A stretch of 64,000 bases of DNA from Monomorium pharaonis (lineage: Eukaryota > Arthropoda > Insecta > Hymenoptera > Formicidae). Shown piece after piece: positions 23,586 through 35,939 of the stretch. Each line of letters opens with the position of its first letter. Position 1 is the stretch's first letter. A program made the translations under genes and the position numbers. The notes beneath the pieces are model-generated. The model did not search any database. It was not told the DNA's origin and was given only the letters and a program-made list of their open reading frames with translations. The stretch spans positions 5,595,001 to 5,659,000 of the forward strand of contig NC_050475.1 in NCBI RefSeq assembly GCF_013373865.1, written 5' to 3'.

Positions 23586-26500
23586 CTATAAAGAAGCTCG
23601 ACGTTAACTTCTGTTTATGATATTAAAATAATTATTGTTGATCATAATGATTATTTTATGTTATAATAGATAATAAACCTTATAGTCAAAATAATAATCT
23701 TTTTAATAAATTCCCTTAAACAAAGACAGTAGTTTGATTCATTATAATCTATTATAAATATTAAAAAGTTTTTAAATAGATTGCATTTATTAAAAATAAA
23801 AATCGATAAAAAAAGTTTTGCTAGTAGCTTCTATTATAAAATACGAATATGCGAACATCCCCAAAATTACATTAGTATGAAGTTAATCAGATTACATTAG
23901 ACAAAACATACGAGATAGGTCAGCATATGCAAATGTACCGTGCAAACTTTCACAATTATACGAGCAGTTGCGAACGGAAGCCGTTTGCATCTCATCGGAC
24001 TATCGCGCGAGAAGTTTTCAATTGTCCTTGTTAGCTTACCTGGATTGTCCGCGCGGAAGCGGAAGATGACGTAACCATTGTTAGGAACAGCGATGGTGTC
24101 TTTAGCAGGAGGCAAGTTGAATTCTCTGTGCAGGAGCCCTTGCTTATCGAGATCGAGAGCGTGCTTCAAATTAATTTTTTTCACGTTCCTATCGGGAGAA
24201 CGACCAATACCGACCACATTAAACGCGTATCCGTGCAAGTGGAAGGGATGCGACAGGTTGGGTTGTTGTACTGCAATCAATCGTACACGAAGGATTAAAA
24301 AAGATATATAACTTCATAATATTAATACGATTAAAACATTTGTTTTAATTACATTAAAATATATTTCACAATAAAAACTGCATTATAATTATAGCATATA
24401 AGAATTAAATATTTTTTAACTTTTATGTTTTAACTTAGCTTTTTCTTTGAAATATTTTTTTTTGTTCAATACCAGAATAGCCTGAAGCAAGTCTAGTAAT
24501 CATAGTGTTTGCGGTGTACATACCTTCGTCTATGAGAACCACTTCGACGACCGCGTTATACGGAATGTCGACCTGATGCGTGCACATGCAATTGGCGCCG
24601 CAATCAGCTGGCCTATTATCACCGTTACAGAATTGTTCAGGTGGGATGTCATCGATCTGTGAGAGTGGAGGCGACGGCGGGAACGTAAACGAGATCTCGT
24701 CAACGAGAGAAATCACATGATCGCCGGACGGTGCAACTACAGACGTACCGGCATTATAATAAGTCGCTTATTTTTCTCTGTATTAAGTGAGTATTAAATG
24801 AGGTAATTTTAAAGCGAAAGAGTTTAAAAATTACGCAAAATTTCACACAAAGACATACATTTTTACTTCAAAATTTCAAAAATTTAAATTAACAAAAATA
24901 TATTCAACTTCATAAAGACGTGCGATGATTCCAAAACACTTTATATTTCAATATTACAAACACAAAGCGATTTGTGCTTTATTAAGCTTGCTATATTATC
25001 GAGACAAATTTTATCAAACAAAAAAATTTATAATGGATATATCTCGCAAAGAGAAATATTAGTAAAGTACCTCGCGTAATTCTTGTAGTTTCACGAACCA
25101 CCGAAGGTATTGCATGCAATGTATACGTCTGGATTGTATCCCTTTTCAAGAAGGCACAGCTTTCTAAGAAAGTCTTAGAAATGCCGTGTCTAGGCTATAC
25201 AAAAATCAAACGCAATCGTCGCGTGTTGCGTTTGTTTCCTTTTTGCGAACTAAGATGAATATTAGTTCTTACCGAGGAAGCGATTATACGTCTGTGGCTG
25301 GAATAGCTCTTCTGGTCTGTAAAACAGGAAGCGGAACGGCAGGAAAATCTTCACATCGGGGCGTTGCTGCAGAAGACCCTTATCGATTTGTCGAGCGTTC
25401 TTCAGTTGGCTCACGCAAACTGCATCCTCGCGCGGCTGACTGCAAATGGCATCCAAAGGATTCAGGACCTGAAGAGGAAAAACGGTTTAAAGTTCGTTCT
25501 TTGAGAGAATTAATCTTTATTAATTTATCGAGGGGCGGTATTCATAAGTTTAATAGTCAAAAATACTATTACATTATTCTTATATCCTATGTAATTAATT
25601 TTTCACAATTAAATCTAAAAAAACAAAGTGTATTTTATGTAATATAGAAATATATTACTCCGTCACTTATGATGCAATTGCATTGATTAAAAAATCTATT
25701 TTGAATCAAAATTTATAATCATTTAATAAATTTTTCTTTCATATAAAGAGATTTATTTAAAATATTTAATTTAATTTCATCAGACATTTTTTGTGATATT
25801 CTTAAATATCATCTTTCCTTCTATAACTGATACAGATTGGGAAGTTCTCTATTGTATCGTTTGAGGATAATATTCAATTCTTTTCCTATTGTTATATTGC
25901 CTATCGTGATATATACAAGTCACATTTAAATTGATATCTTAATATATGTATAGAAAAATATAATATTTTAAGTAAAAATTATAGTTCATTTTTTAGTAAA
26001 GAAGTTATGTACAATTCTTTTCTATTTGTTTTATTTGCACAGATGACAGTACATTTTTCACAAAACTACAGAAATTGGATATATTTTAATAGATTTTGTG
26101 CGAAAAATTTAATTTTATCTTGTAAACTTTCATTTTTATCAAACTGTATGGTGCATTTTTGATAATTTTCAGAAAATAAATATATGCTTACAACGCCCTG
26201 AGGAAGACCGAAGTCATACGAAGGTGGTGTAGTAGATGGTTGATAAGGACCACGAGCATATCGAAGAATACCCAACTGCTGCGCTCGCGAAATTCCGCAT
26301 TCTCCAAGAGAACGAAGCTGAATCCAATAAGCGCCAGCAGGTTGATCGGCATTTATGACAAAATCATAACGTTCACCTAAGAAAGAATATAACACAATAT
26401 ATGACACTTGCCACGGGCAATTTCTGCAGATGACAATATAATCAACTTTTAATTGGTCTTGTGGAGAACACATAATTAGATGGTGATTATGTCTAATAGA

Positions 26501-27585
26501 ATCTGTCGTATAAATCATTTTCTTCGAAATAATTTTTTAAATCAGGTATTTAATTAGTTACTAAATTATCAAATAACAATTTATTATTCAATTTCTACAT
26601 TTTATAATATACTTTAACACATTTTTTTGTGATTTGTTAAATTGTTCTAACATCAGACAGTTGTTCAATAACAATTTTTGCCTGTCTTATTTTATTTATT
26701 TCATTATCTATTTAATAATTATTTAATGTTTTAATGAAAAGTTATAATAAATTAGGATTAATTGCTTTACCTGAGAATGAAATAATAGTATTAACTGGTA
26801 CTGGAATCACTGCTTCACCATCGGTGGCGATAACCGTTAGAGTATGACCCTCGATTGTAATTTGAGAGGGACATACCGATCCGTATGAATTAATCAATCG
26901 GAATCGATAACGACGACCAGGAGTTATCGTGAACACTTCGAGAGGCGTATTTGTCATGAAACCGGTATTAGGATCCTACGATAAAAAATATAAACCATTA
27001 TGTAACAAAATATTAGAAAACAGCAAATATCAATATTTATAATGTACAGTAATTTTTGAAAATAATAGTTTTTATCTTACGTTTAAAAAATATTAATTGT
27101 TAGAAATAAATTTGTTTATATAGAAGAATATAAATCATCTTTGAAAAGATTTTTATCATAAATCATAAATTGACATGTACCTGTCTGTAATAATGTTAGA
27201 TAATATTATTCTCTATTCAGAATAAATTAATATTCTATGACATACCCTGAATTGACCTTTCCCGTTGATCAGCACGCTTTCAGGTGCTTGACCGGTATTG
27301 ACTGCAAGGCGACCAGGGAAACGCTCGACGGTACTCTCGTGGAACCAGTCACTGATGAGCATCACGTGCGTGGTTAAATCGTAATCGTACAGATTGCTAT
27401 TGGGGTCCTTACTCGGTGGCTGTCGGATTATTATGCTTCCGTAGAGACCATCTATCTTTTGCAGGCCAGTGTGAGCATGCCAGAAATGTGTACCCTCATT
27501 TCCGGCCGTCCATTGGTATCTTCATATGCCATATAATTGTTTTATTTTATAAATCATTAATAAATTGTTACATAAATTTCATGTC

Positions 27586-27629
<44 letters not shown>

Positions 27630-28928
27630 GTAAAATGTTTGTTCCTCATCTAAGATCTCCGTAAGTTTTTCACCGATTGCTTTGAAATTTTGACACAACG
27701 TTGCATTCGTAACCGGAAGTGGGATCTGATTTTAGAAATACGTGTGTTTCAAAAATGATGGCCATAATTTAATTTTAAACAATATTTTTTTGTAATTTTG
27801 ACACAACGTTGTATTGAATTTAGTTAGAAGTACGTGAATAAATGGATATTAGATTTATTACTGGTCGTTTCATAAATGCAGGCCTTTAATTTGAGAATGT
27901 TTCTTTCAGCGTGTATATGACAATTTAGAATCAATGGCAGGATTTGACACAATGTTGCATTCGAAAACGGGAGTGTTCTTATGGGGTTTGATTTTGGATA
28001 TACCGGTGTTTCAAAAATGATGGCCATAATTTAAATGTAAAAAATAGTTTTTCATTAATATTATTGAAATGTTGACACATTGAGACGGGGAGAGACAGGG
28101 AGAGACCAGGAGAGACCGGGAGAGACGGGAAGAGACCGGGAAAGACGGGAAGAGACGGGGAGAGACGGATAGAGACCGTGAGAGACGGGGAGAGACCAGG
28201 AGAGACGGGGAGGAACCGGGAAAGACGGGGAGAGACCGGGAGAGGCGGGGAGAGACCGGGAGAGGCGGGGAGAGACCGGGAGAGGCGGGGAGAGACCGGG
28301 AGAGGCGGGGAAAGACCGGCAGAAACGGGGAGAAACCGGGAGAGACACCGAGAAACGGGGAGAGACGGAGAGAGACCAGGAGAGACGGGAAGAGACCAAG
28401 AGAGACGGGAGAGACCGGAAGAGACGGATAGAGGCCGTGAGAGACGGGAGAGACCGGGAGAGACGGATAGAGACCGTGAGAGACGGGGAGAGACGGGAAG
28501 AGACCGGGAGAGACGGGGAGGGACCGGGAGAGACCGGGAGAGACGGGGAGAGACCGGGAGAGACGGGGAGAGACCAGGAGAGACGGGAGAGACCGGGAGA
28601 GGCGAAGAATGTTTCTATTGTGTTTAAATTAAGGTAATAAGAAAAATAAAGATGGCTGTTATTTTATTGAAAAAAAGGAATTTATTTAAAACAGTTTTTT
28701 AAATGGATTTCTAAGTCCATGGCAGCTTTTAGAAAAAGTTATAAGTACGTGAATGAATGAATATTAGATTTATTAAAGCTAGATAAATGCTTATTCAAAA
28801 ACAAAATAAAAAGAGCAACAGTAAAGCAAGGCTCTTAAAAGTTAAACAACAAAAGCAAAGAAAATTTGAAAAAAACGTAGCATAAGAATAGAGAGCCACA
28901 GCAATGCGTGGCAGGGCATAGCTAGTAT

Positions 28929-28978
<50 letters not shown>

Positions 28979-30349
28979 AGTTTAAATTTTGAAAATACTT
29001 ATGAAGACATTTTTCTTCAATAATTAATTTATATTCTTTTTCTACTTTAAAATATCAAGAGAAATTTCCTCGAATTAACAAATTTAATCGAATTGATAAA
29101 TTTAATAAAACATACCATTTACACTTAATTTAATTATCTACACTTTACTGAATGTTTTATTAAACGTACACAAGCTACTACATTAAAGTTTTATATAATT
29201 AAAAATTATAAATTTTTTTCTAAAAAATGTTTCAATATTTATTATATTAAAAATAAATTTGCATACCTAAATGTATTACCCTCTTGAATAGGGCATTGTG
29301 TCACGTAAGGTACACCATCATAATACTGAGATCCTCTTTGCCACACGCCGTGCCAGTGAATTGTAACTTCATTACCTCCTATAAGATTTTGCACGTCAAC
29401 AACGACTTTGTCACCCTGGCAAACTTGAATACTTGGTCCAGGAATCATCCTGTTCGCAGTCATGATACTTCGCTCCACTCCGTCCGCCAAAACACATTGA
29501 CATTCGCTCCACACGGTGTTGGTAGCGTTCGGTGTGCATACTTGACACGCTCTGAAAATTTATAGCAAGTATATGTTTACACAATACTGGTTAAGAAAGT
29601 TAAGCAATCTATATATCCTAATCGTAATTCTGTATATAGGTATGTAGAACAGTTTAAGTTCAATTATATTATCTGCTAATAAAAATTTTACATTGTTTTC
29701 AGAAAAAAAAAATCGTTTTGATTAAAACAAGTTTTTCTGTAAGAATTATTATTGCTTTGTGGACATGCAAAAAGTTATATATTTACATTATTAAATAAAA
29801 TAATATCACAAATTTAAAGATATATTATAAATGTAATAATATAATTTATTGTATTATTTTATACTTATAAAAAATATTATATAATATTAAATAATATAAT
29901 AAATTTTGACTTATTATAGTGAGGAAATGTTTCACGTTATTAGCTTCCATCGTTATAAGTTATCGTTCTAAGATGGTTACAGAGATGTACTTACCCGCCG
30001 AGTACGGTGTAATGTTCGAGTGTAAAATGATAATAGCATATCCTGGGAGGCTCGTGCTCACGACAGGCGCGAGCACATTCGTCGGGTGACGAGAGTGACG
30101 GATTTCGGCGCAATTCGGCAGTAGCGCGTTCATTAAAATTGAGAGGCCGCGTCCGCGGTGGCCTTATCGTCACTCCGCGACTGCCGAGGTTGTCGATCCC
30201 ACCGAAACCGCTACGGAACGCACTGCTCGGGTGAGTCTGCACCAGGCCATGTGCTGTGGGGAAGAAAGTTCCGCTGGTGTCCTGAGAGAAGAGATCGGTT
30301 TTGAGGGGACTCCAAAATGACGACGACGTCTGAGCTGCTGCTACTTGAT
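23416..30349 (-). CDS. Lac2: Laccase 2, cuticle-tanning multicopper oxidase (signal-peptide exon missing), nine exons
   Basis: Secreted p-diphenol oxidase (laccase 2; straw in Drosophila) that oxidises N-acylated catecholamines to quinones to cross-link and pigment cuticle. Joining 30349-29995, 29551-29267, 27519-27246, 26975-26771, 26376-26192, 25468-25273, 24736-24524, 24270-24040 and 23585-23416 gives 704 residues and a stop, all junctions GT/AG and in frame. Visible: the Cys-rich N-terminal region typical of insect laccases (about 90-140), then copper motifs HWH (184-186), HAH (228-230), HPFHLH (579-584) and HCHFLFHILIGM (654-665, Met as axial T1 ligand). Length agrees with the insect family (about 710-760) minus the signal peptide. 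The missing upstream exon must end with G in phase 1, before the split Asp codon. Introns of 443, 1747, 270, 394, 723, 536, 253 and 454 bp; the 1747-bp one carries a mobile element. No disabled motif or frameshift is seen. Identification is very secure; activity and expression are inferred from the family. Confidence 0.97.
24040..24270 (-). CDS. Lac2: Lac2 exon: HPFHLH copper motif
   Basis: Acceptor GATTGCAG, donor CCAG|GTAAGC. Encodes residues 572-648 with NLSHPFHLHG (T1/T2/T3 ligands), the NVKKINLKHALDLDKQGLL block and PAKDTIAVPNNGY, all characteristic of insect laccase 2. Confidence 0.96.
24524..24736 (-). CDS. Lac2: Lac2 exon: third cupredoxin domain, first part
   Basis: Acceptor GTCTGTAG, donor GAAG|GTATGT. 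Encodes residues 501-571, including PPLSQIDDIPPEQFCNGDN and the cysteine cluster DCGANCMCTHQVDIP that is specific to arthropod laccases. Confidence 0.95.
25273..25468 (-). CDS. Lac2: Lac2 exon: interdomain region
   Basis: Acceptor CTCTTCAG, donor CTCG|GTAAGA. Encodes residues 436-500 with NPLDAICSQ, VCVSQLKNA, and PDVKIFLPFRFLFYRPEELF. The 723-bp intron before it contains no second version of this exon. Confidence 0.95.
26192..26376 (-). CDS. Lac2: Lac2 exon: second cupredoxin domain, second part
   Basis: Acceptor TTTCTTAG, donor GTT|GTAAGC. Encodes residues 374-435: GERYDFVINADQPAGAYWI (a hallmark of multicopper oxidase domain 2), then LGECGISRAQQLGILRY and FGLPQGV. Confidence 0.95.
26771..26975 (-). 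CDS. Lac2: Lac2 exon: second cupredoxin domain, first part
   Basis: Acceptor ATCGTAG, donor TCAG|GTAAAG. Encodes residues 306-373 with the PGRRYRFRLINSYGSVCPSQ block and ATDGEAV, which place it firmly in the laccase fold. Confidence 0.95.
27246..27519 (-). CDS. Lac2: Lac2 exon: HAH copper motif
   Basis: Acceptor CATATGAAG, donor AGG|GTATGT. Encodes residues 214-305: YQWTAGNEGTHFWHAHTGLQ (HAH, T2/T3 copper ligands), GLYGSIIIRQP, HVMLISDWFHE and SVLINGKGQF. Confidence 0.95.
27587..27624. repeat. (TA)n microsatellite, left of the Helitron-like insertion
   Basis: About 19 TA units. A matching tract lies on the other side of the insertion at 28936-28974, so the element may have split one longer TA array. 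Confidence 0.9.
27635..28925. mobile_element. Helitron-like non-autonomous element inside Lac2 intron
   Basis: The right end reads as a Helitron 3' terminus: stem GCCAC (28895-28899) pairs with GTGGC (28908-28912) around an 8-nt loop, and nine bases later the sequence ends CTAG followed by T and TA-rich DNA. Inside are two near-copies of a block ending in TGGCCATAATTTAA (27745-27772 and 28006-28034), two copies of AAGTACGTGAAT plus ATTAGATTTATTA (27827-27861 and 28742-28777), and a minisatellite. No Rep/helicase coding sequence is present, so it would be non-autonomous. The left end is uncertain (a TC start near 27642 is possible but not preceded by A). It could also be an unrelated composite repeat. 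Confidence 0.5.
28082..28603. repeat. Purine-rich minisatellite (GGGAGAGACC/GGGAGAGACG units)
   Basis: About 520 bp of tandem units near 10 bp, often paired as about 19-20-bp dimers, with almost no T on the + strand. Because units alternate in length, frames stay open on both strands (an Arg/Glu/Gly-rich frame of 149 codons on + and a Ser/Pro-rich frame of 112 codons on -). These are not genes. It lies in the intron between Lac2 exons 29267 and 27519. Confidence 0.95.
28936..28974. repeat. (AT)n microsatellite, right of the Helitron-like insertion
   Basis: About 19 AT units, ten bases beyond the proposed CTAG terminus. Confidence 0.9.
29267..29551 (-). CDS. Lac2: Lac2 exon: HWH copper motif
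   Basis: Acceptor ATTTTCAG, donor TTTAG|GTATGC. Encodes residues 119-213: ACQVCTPNATNTVWSECQC, VNR-like AN RMIPGPSIQVCQGD, and EVTIHWHGVWQRGSQYYDG (HWH, first T2/T3 copper ligands). Confidence 0.96.
29995..30349 (-). CDS. Lac2: Lac2 first visible exon: N-terminal region
   Basis: Acceptor TTCTTGCAG at 30350-30352 side, donor GGCGG|GTAAGT. Encodes residues 1-118: a Ser/Ala-rich start, FSQDTSGTFFPTAHGL, a segment conserved in laccase 2 with GGIDNLGSRGVTIRPP, and the Cys-rich ECARACREHEPPRICYYHF. Its first codon is split (G|AT), so a signal-peptide exon in phase 1 must lie upstream. Confidence 0.95.
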
Positions 30350-31729
30350 CTGCAAGAACTATATGACATTCGAATAAGAGAGAAAGCTCCTAAAAGATGG
30401 CCGGTGTTCAATTAAAGAAACAGTAGTAGATTAAAATTTTATCAATGCAAGAAGCAGATTAGTCCATTAGAGTAAGTACATTTTAAATATAATTAATATA
30501 CATTTTATATACAAAAGTGTCATGTGTCACTAAAAAAATTATATGCATGTGAGCTTATGTCGTATTTATATGATTCTTTAAATTCATTTTTTAATCGTCA
30601 TTAATACTTTTTAAACGTTTATTTTTTATCGTTATGCATTAGAATTATTTGCGAATGCGGAATATTACTTTCGAGAAATTCCTTTCTTTATTTTAGCATA
30701 TAATTTACAAGTTCTGGTAGTTGTTCGTTTCACAGATAAATTAACCTACGATTACTGAATTGTAAAACAACTTTCCAGGAAAATCCTAAATGAGAAGCAG
30801 CGAAAGATATAAGATAAAAGAATTGGTATTTATAAGCATTTATTCTTTTACATTAACTTACTAACTTGCGAAATAAGTAAGTTTCTCGTTACTCGTGAAT
30901 TTTGTACAACTGGCGTGTGATATATCATTATTTTGTCGTAAGCTACGAATGATGTCGTAACTCTATCATTACAAGCTGTCTTTCTGCTTCTATTCCGGCA
31001 TCGATCAGTCGTGTGAGCATACGATGCAGAAGAAACAGGAAAAGTTTGACTACAATAGTAATTTCAACTCGTTACGTATAACGCTTAATAGAGTTTCAAT
31101 TTCTAACAATTCATGAAAAGCTGTACATACTCTACATACGTTAAAACCAAGACGTTTAATTGGAATAACTTCAAAATAACACACAAATTTAAGAGGTCTT
31201 CTAAACCTTTACCGCGATTTGTAGTCACGCAATGTTTATTTGTTAGCAGTCGATCGGTTGCAGTGTGGAAAATCAAAACGTCCGCAGAGTAGAAATTTTC
31301 AAATTATTTTCGAATAAAGTAGAAAGTTTTTTGCAAAGTTGTCAGATTTAGATTAGGTCTAATAAGTTGCATTTGAATGCGAGACGTGAAAGTTCAATGA
31401 AGTTCTGACATTCTTGTACAAATGGCACTCTTGTAAAGAGATAGGCAACCTTAATCCTATATAATTTAAGTTTACATGCCTTCTTAATCAAAGAAGTAAT
31501 CTATATTTGTAATATTTTAAAATTTTTAAAGGCTTTATATATTAAATTTTTTATTTAGTGTAAATAATTACAAAACCGTATATAATAAGTATATCTATTT
31601 GCATTCATTATAACTTTCATATTTCGAAAACGAACATATTTTTTAAAAAGTAATAATTAAACATTCCAAAAAATTATTCTGTATTTTACAAAGATATAGG
31701 TAACTGTTTTATATAGTGTGTATATATGT

Positions 31730-31748
31730 ATGTGTGTGTGTGTGTGTA
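31730..31748. repeat. (TG)n microsatellite
   Basis: About nine TG units following a TA-rich stretch. Confidence 0.85.
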
Positions 31749-34700
31749 TCAAACAAAGACTTAAATATCTGATATTAATTTCTATTTAATTGGATAATTG
31801 TTATTGGATATCGTTATTTCCTTTATTAATTGCATAATGATTAGATCAGATTCCTCGATACGGAATTAAATGAAAAAAAAAAGAGAAAACTACTCGCATA
31901 TTGTAGTCACGTTTAAAGTTAGCAAAAGCAAGCTGCGATAGAATGCGCTAATAAATATCAGTTGCCGCTATTTGAGATTTATCTCGTGGGAGTTTTAAAG
32001 TATAACACTTAATATTTCATGCTTTATTGATTGATCATATTGCTCGTTCAGATAAATATATGATTCGATAACATTTTATTTTATATAATGTAGATTTAGA
32101 ATTATTGTATGGTTTTTTTAAATATTACATTACTTTAGTTCGAATATCCTGAAATACTGAGTTTATCCTTTAAATCAGATTTTATGTCAGATTTATTTCT
32201 CTCTTTATAAAGATTTCTAGTTTATCTCCTAAAATAAAAATTGTATCAAAATCAAATATTAAATGCATTTTAAATAATATATTTTGTAACACATTGTAAT
32301 TTTTGCGAAAAATTACATATTTATAGATGTTGCAAATTCATGACCTTCATCGGCAGGAAAGAAAATAGCGTTTTCCAATAATTACAACCAAAGGAGTTTA
32401 ACGTGATTATCGGAACACAGCTTTTGTGTCGTTTTTTTTGCAGTGGCACCCACATCTCCTCCCGTTCTTACAAACAAAACTATTTTCTTACTAGTTTATG
32501 GGAACCGCTTTCTTTCATCACTGTAATGATTTCGCAGTGTCTCTTTGAGACCGTTACTGAGAGACAACCGCGGAAAGCTTTTGCAGCAACCTCGAATATG
32601 TATCATTATCATAGTTTATATTATGTGCATAATAGATGCTTGTTAAAAGTAAAAGGTTATAAGTCCAATAAAACGATAATAAAATAATTTAATATAATTT
32701 TTCGGAAATAATTCAGAGTGAACTTCAGTTTATGTATATCTGCAAATTAAGTCTTGAAGAAAAATATGTTATAATAACATAAAAATAACAAAAACCTGCA
32801 TTAAAATTGACACTAGAAATAATTGAAGCCTTTATCTTTACACAGGAAATAATATTTAAAAAATTTAAATCTATTATAAACGTTACATAAATAATTCTTT
32901 TAATAGAATCTTTACATTTATAGACGTTTATCTGTAGAAATTTTCAACGACATAAATCACTTTGGATTATTCTACTCTGATTCATTTTGCAATTATGTGG
33001 ATAACTTAATCCGAGCGATTAATCCTACGACTGGTCGCGTTTCGGATCTCGCGAAATTGCATCGAGGTACAAATACGCGCTGTGCGCTCGTTAGTCTTTT
33101 TTTTTTCTTTGGAATCGTTACTCGTTACACGGCGAGTGATGTAACGGGGCACGTATTAAACTAGAAGTTTCTACGATCTGCACCCGATTCAGTCGGATTG
33201 ACCTGTCGATCTGTGTCGACGTCGAAGTCAGAGCGGCGTTTTCCGGCTATATCGTAACATACCATGAGAAATGCCATTCCGGCCGCTGAATGATTTATAC
33301 TCAGATGAAAGTCATGGTGCGCGCCACGGGGCTGTATTTCGCCACTGCCTCGTGTAACGTCGATTCTACGAAATTTATCCGCTAGTCAACAAAGTAGCGA
33401 CTTATTATAGCCCAGCTACGAAAGTCACGCTTGTTTATCTATATAAGAATTTTTCATCTAACAAGGTATCACCTAGGAAACTCGCCGCGCTTTGTCGAGG
33501 CCATTATTTATTGATTGATGGCCGCATAATTGCATAAACGATTGATTATGTTAATACGGGGCGTTTCCGTGCGATGCAAATTTGCAAAATAATTTATGTT
33601 GCATTCAATATTTGCGAAATAATATTAGAAATGTAAAAACACACCGCAAACTTCGTTATATGCGTTTAAATTAGAAAACGTATTTTAAAATTGCCACCTA
33701 ATGTTCCACAAAGCAGTAAATAATACATATATAAATTTTATGATACAAATAAAATTAATTTAATTATATACATTTTAATGTAACAATATAAAACTATTCA
33801 GTTTATATTTTATATTAAAGAGATATATTATCTGTTTCCATAAATTTCACACTGAATAAGTACACGACAAAGATTTTGCAAAATGTTCACGTTTTAATAA
33901 AAAAAAAGACGTTTTTAATAAAAACTTTCCGAGACAAAAGGTTTCTGAATCTTTGCCATGAAAGGTCCACTTGCGCGTCAGGTAGGAACCGTCCTGTACC
34001 CGCCGTGACGATGACAATGAGGCGATGAGGCAATGTCGTACCTAGCTCGGTCGCGTGATTTAGAGCGAGTGCATAACGCGGGCATGTAACGACTTCGCCC
34101 TCGCGACTACGCCGTTCATTATGCCGGGCGGGATGGGTGACGGCGCTGTCGTAAGGCGAAGACTCAGCCGTAAGCGCGAAGTCGCGGTTGTGTAAGGGGA
34201 GAAAAAAAAAAAACACAATGAATTAAGTAAGACAAAATCGCGCTTTCACGCTGCCCCGCCGCTCCTTTCGCGCGGCAATTAATTCGCCACACTGCCGGTT
34301 TTTTTTTCTCGCCGCCTGCCACGATTGTTCGAACGGTTGCCGAGTAACGGTACATCCCGTGAGGCACGAACCGATGCTTTCGCGATTGTCCCTAATCGCT
34401 GTTGATGTAATGAACGACTTCTGCACGCTCCGTCAACTGATATTCTATATTTCGCGACATATTTGCTGTTATGTAAGGCCGGTCGGTCATGAACAGGCGT
34501 ACCAAAGCAGAACATCAACAAAGTTGCAGGTTCTCCGTAGCAAATGTCGCGAAGCGCAAATATCGAATGAAACGAGCTACGCTTTGATAAGAGGAACGCA
34601 CTTTCAAGGAATTAATTATATGTCTATATATTCTACTGTAACTCGGGCGCCTACGTGAGAGTATTGGCTATCTAACTTGACGTCGAACTCGTATAATTGC

Positions 34701-35939
34701 ACAAAACAAATACGCAGCGTTGCTTCGCAAGATATATGACGCGCGTAACGTGTAATTTACATAAATTTTCTTTCCTGCGTATTTTGATGATTAGCATCGA
34801 CTTCTTTTTTTCTTAATATTTGTCTTATATTTAGTTGGAAAAATCGGTGAAAGCAATCAGAGAAAACTTATTAAATTTGACAATTAAGAAATAAGTCCAC
34901 CAAAACTTTCGTAATTTCTCTCAATATCGTGTTTTGTAATTTTTATTATATCATATAAAACAGCAATTTGTTATAATTTTATTACACGAATGACTGGTTT
35001 CTAAGCATATCAATCATTTAACTCACATCTGTTAGCCATAAAGGTTGTTATAATTTTCTTAAGTCTTATTGAAGTTGAAAGGTTTAAAACACTTCATTCA
35101 TTTCTTTTCTGATTTAAATGCTTATTATATCAACGTCAACGTCAAATTTCTTTCAGTTTCGCTCTGTATGGCAATAACAAAAAGTACACCCGCTCTCAAA
35201 TCGCCACTTTCTTCGTTTCTCACAATACTCATATTCGATACACATTCAACCTTCAATCTCATAAAAGAACCGTCATTTATATTTAAAGAACTAAAGCCGC
35301 CTCTTTGGCATCGGAGCAGAGGCTGCAGCTCAATTTTTTTTCGGCTGATTGGCACGCGATCACGCGTGTCCGGTCAGCCGAGCTTTCTTCGGTCACTTTA
35401 CGTCTCCTTCCCTTTCTTTCACGCAACTCGACGCCTCGCGTATTAATATGCATTTTTGCAGATGTATGATTAAGTTTGCTTCTACGACAAGATTCTTTAA
35501 AAACCGTAGTTGCCCCCTCCCCAATTAATTGTTATTGATTACTTACTTTAACGGAAACGCCTTTAATCAGTTCAGTTTACACTTTTTACAAATCAGAACC
35601 GAGGATATCCTTTTTTTCATACATTTTATTTTAATCGCTTTACTCATGCGAACGATGTTAAATTAACCATTTTTTCCCAAAATCAAAATAGGTGTTTGAA
35701 AATGACACAACATTTGAAGCGTTTGAAGACATTTATGAAAAGAATTACGAGTAATGTAAAGGAAGTGCAAGAGTAGAGATTCAAGTAGAAGAGATTCAAG
35801 CAAAATTACACAAACTCTCATAATTGTTAATGAACCGTGTTTTCATTGATTGATATTTTTCTCAATAAAGTATTATCGTTTACAAGTGTGAGTGGATCGT
35901 TCTCAACAAAATCGGAAGCGATGGTCGAGCATAATTAAT

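Noticed and set aside
28082..28603. CRISPR-like array
   Set aside because: Units are contiguous with no unique spacers, and this is insect nuclear DNA.
28061..28637. Arg/Glu/Gly-rich and Ser/Pro-rich repeat proteins
   Set aside because: Both are frames through the minisatellite in a Lac2 intron; a tandem array without stops is open on both strands by composition alone.
33262..33290. Short - strand ATG frame before a GTATGT donor, considered as the Lac2 signal exon
   Set aside because: Only five codons, and it ends in phase 0, whereas the Lac2 acceptor at 30349 requires phase 1.
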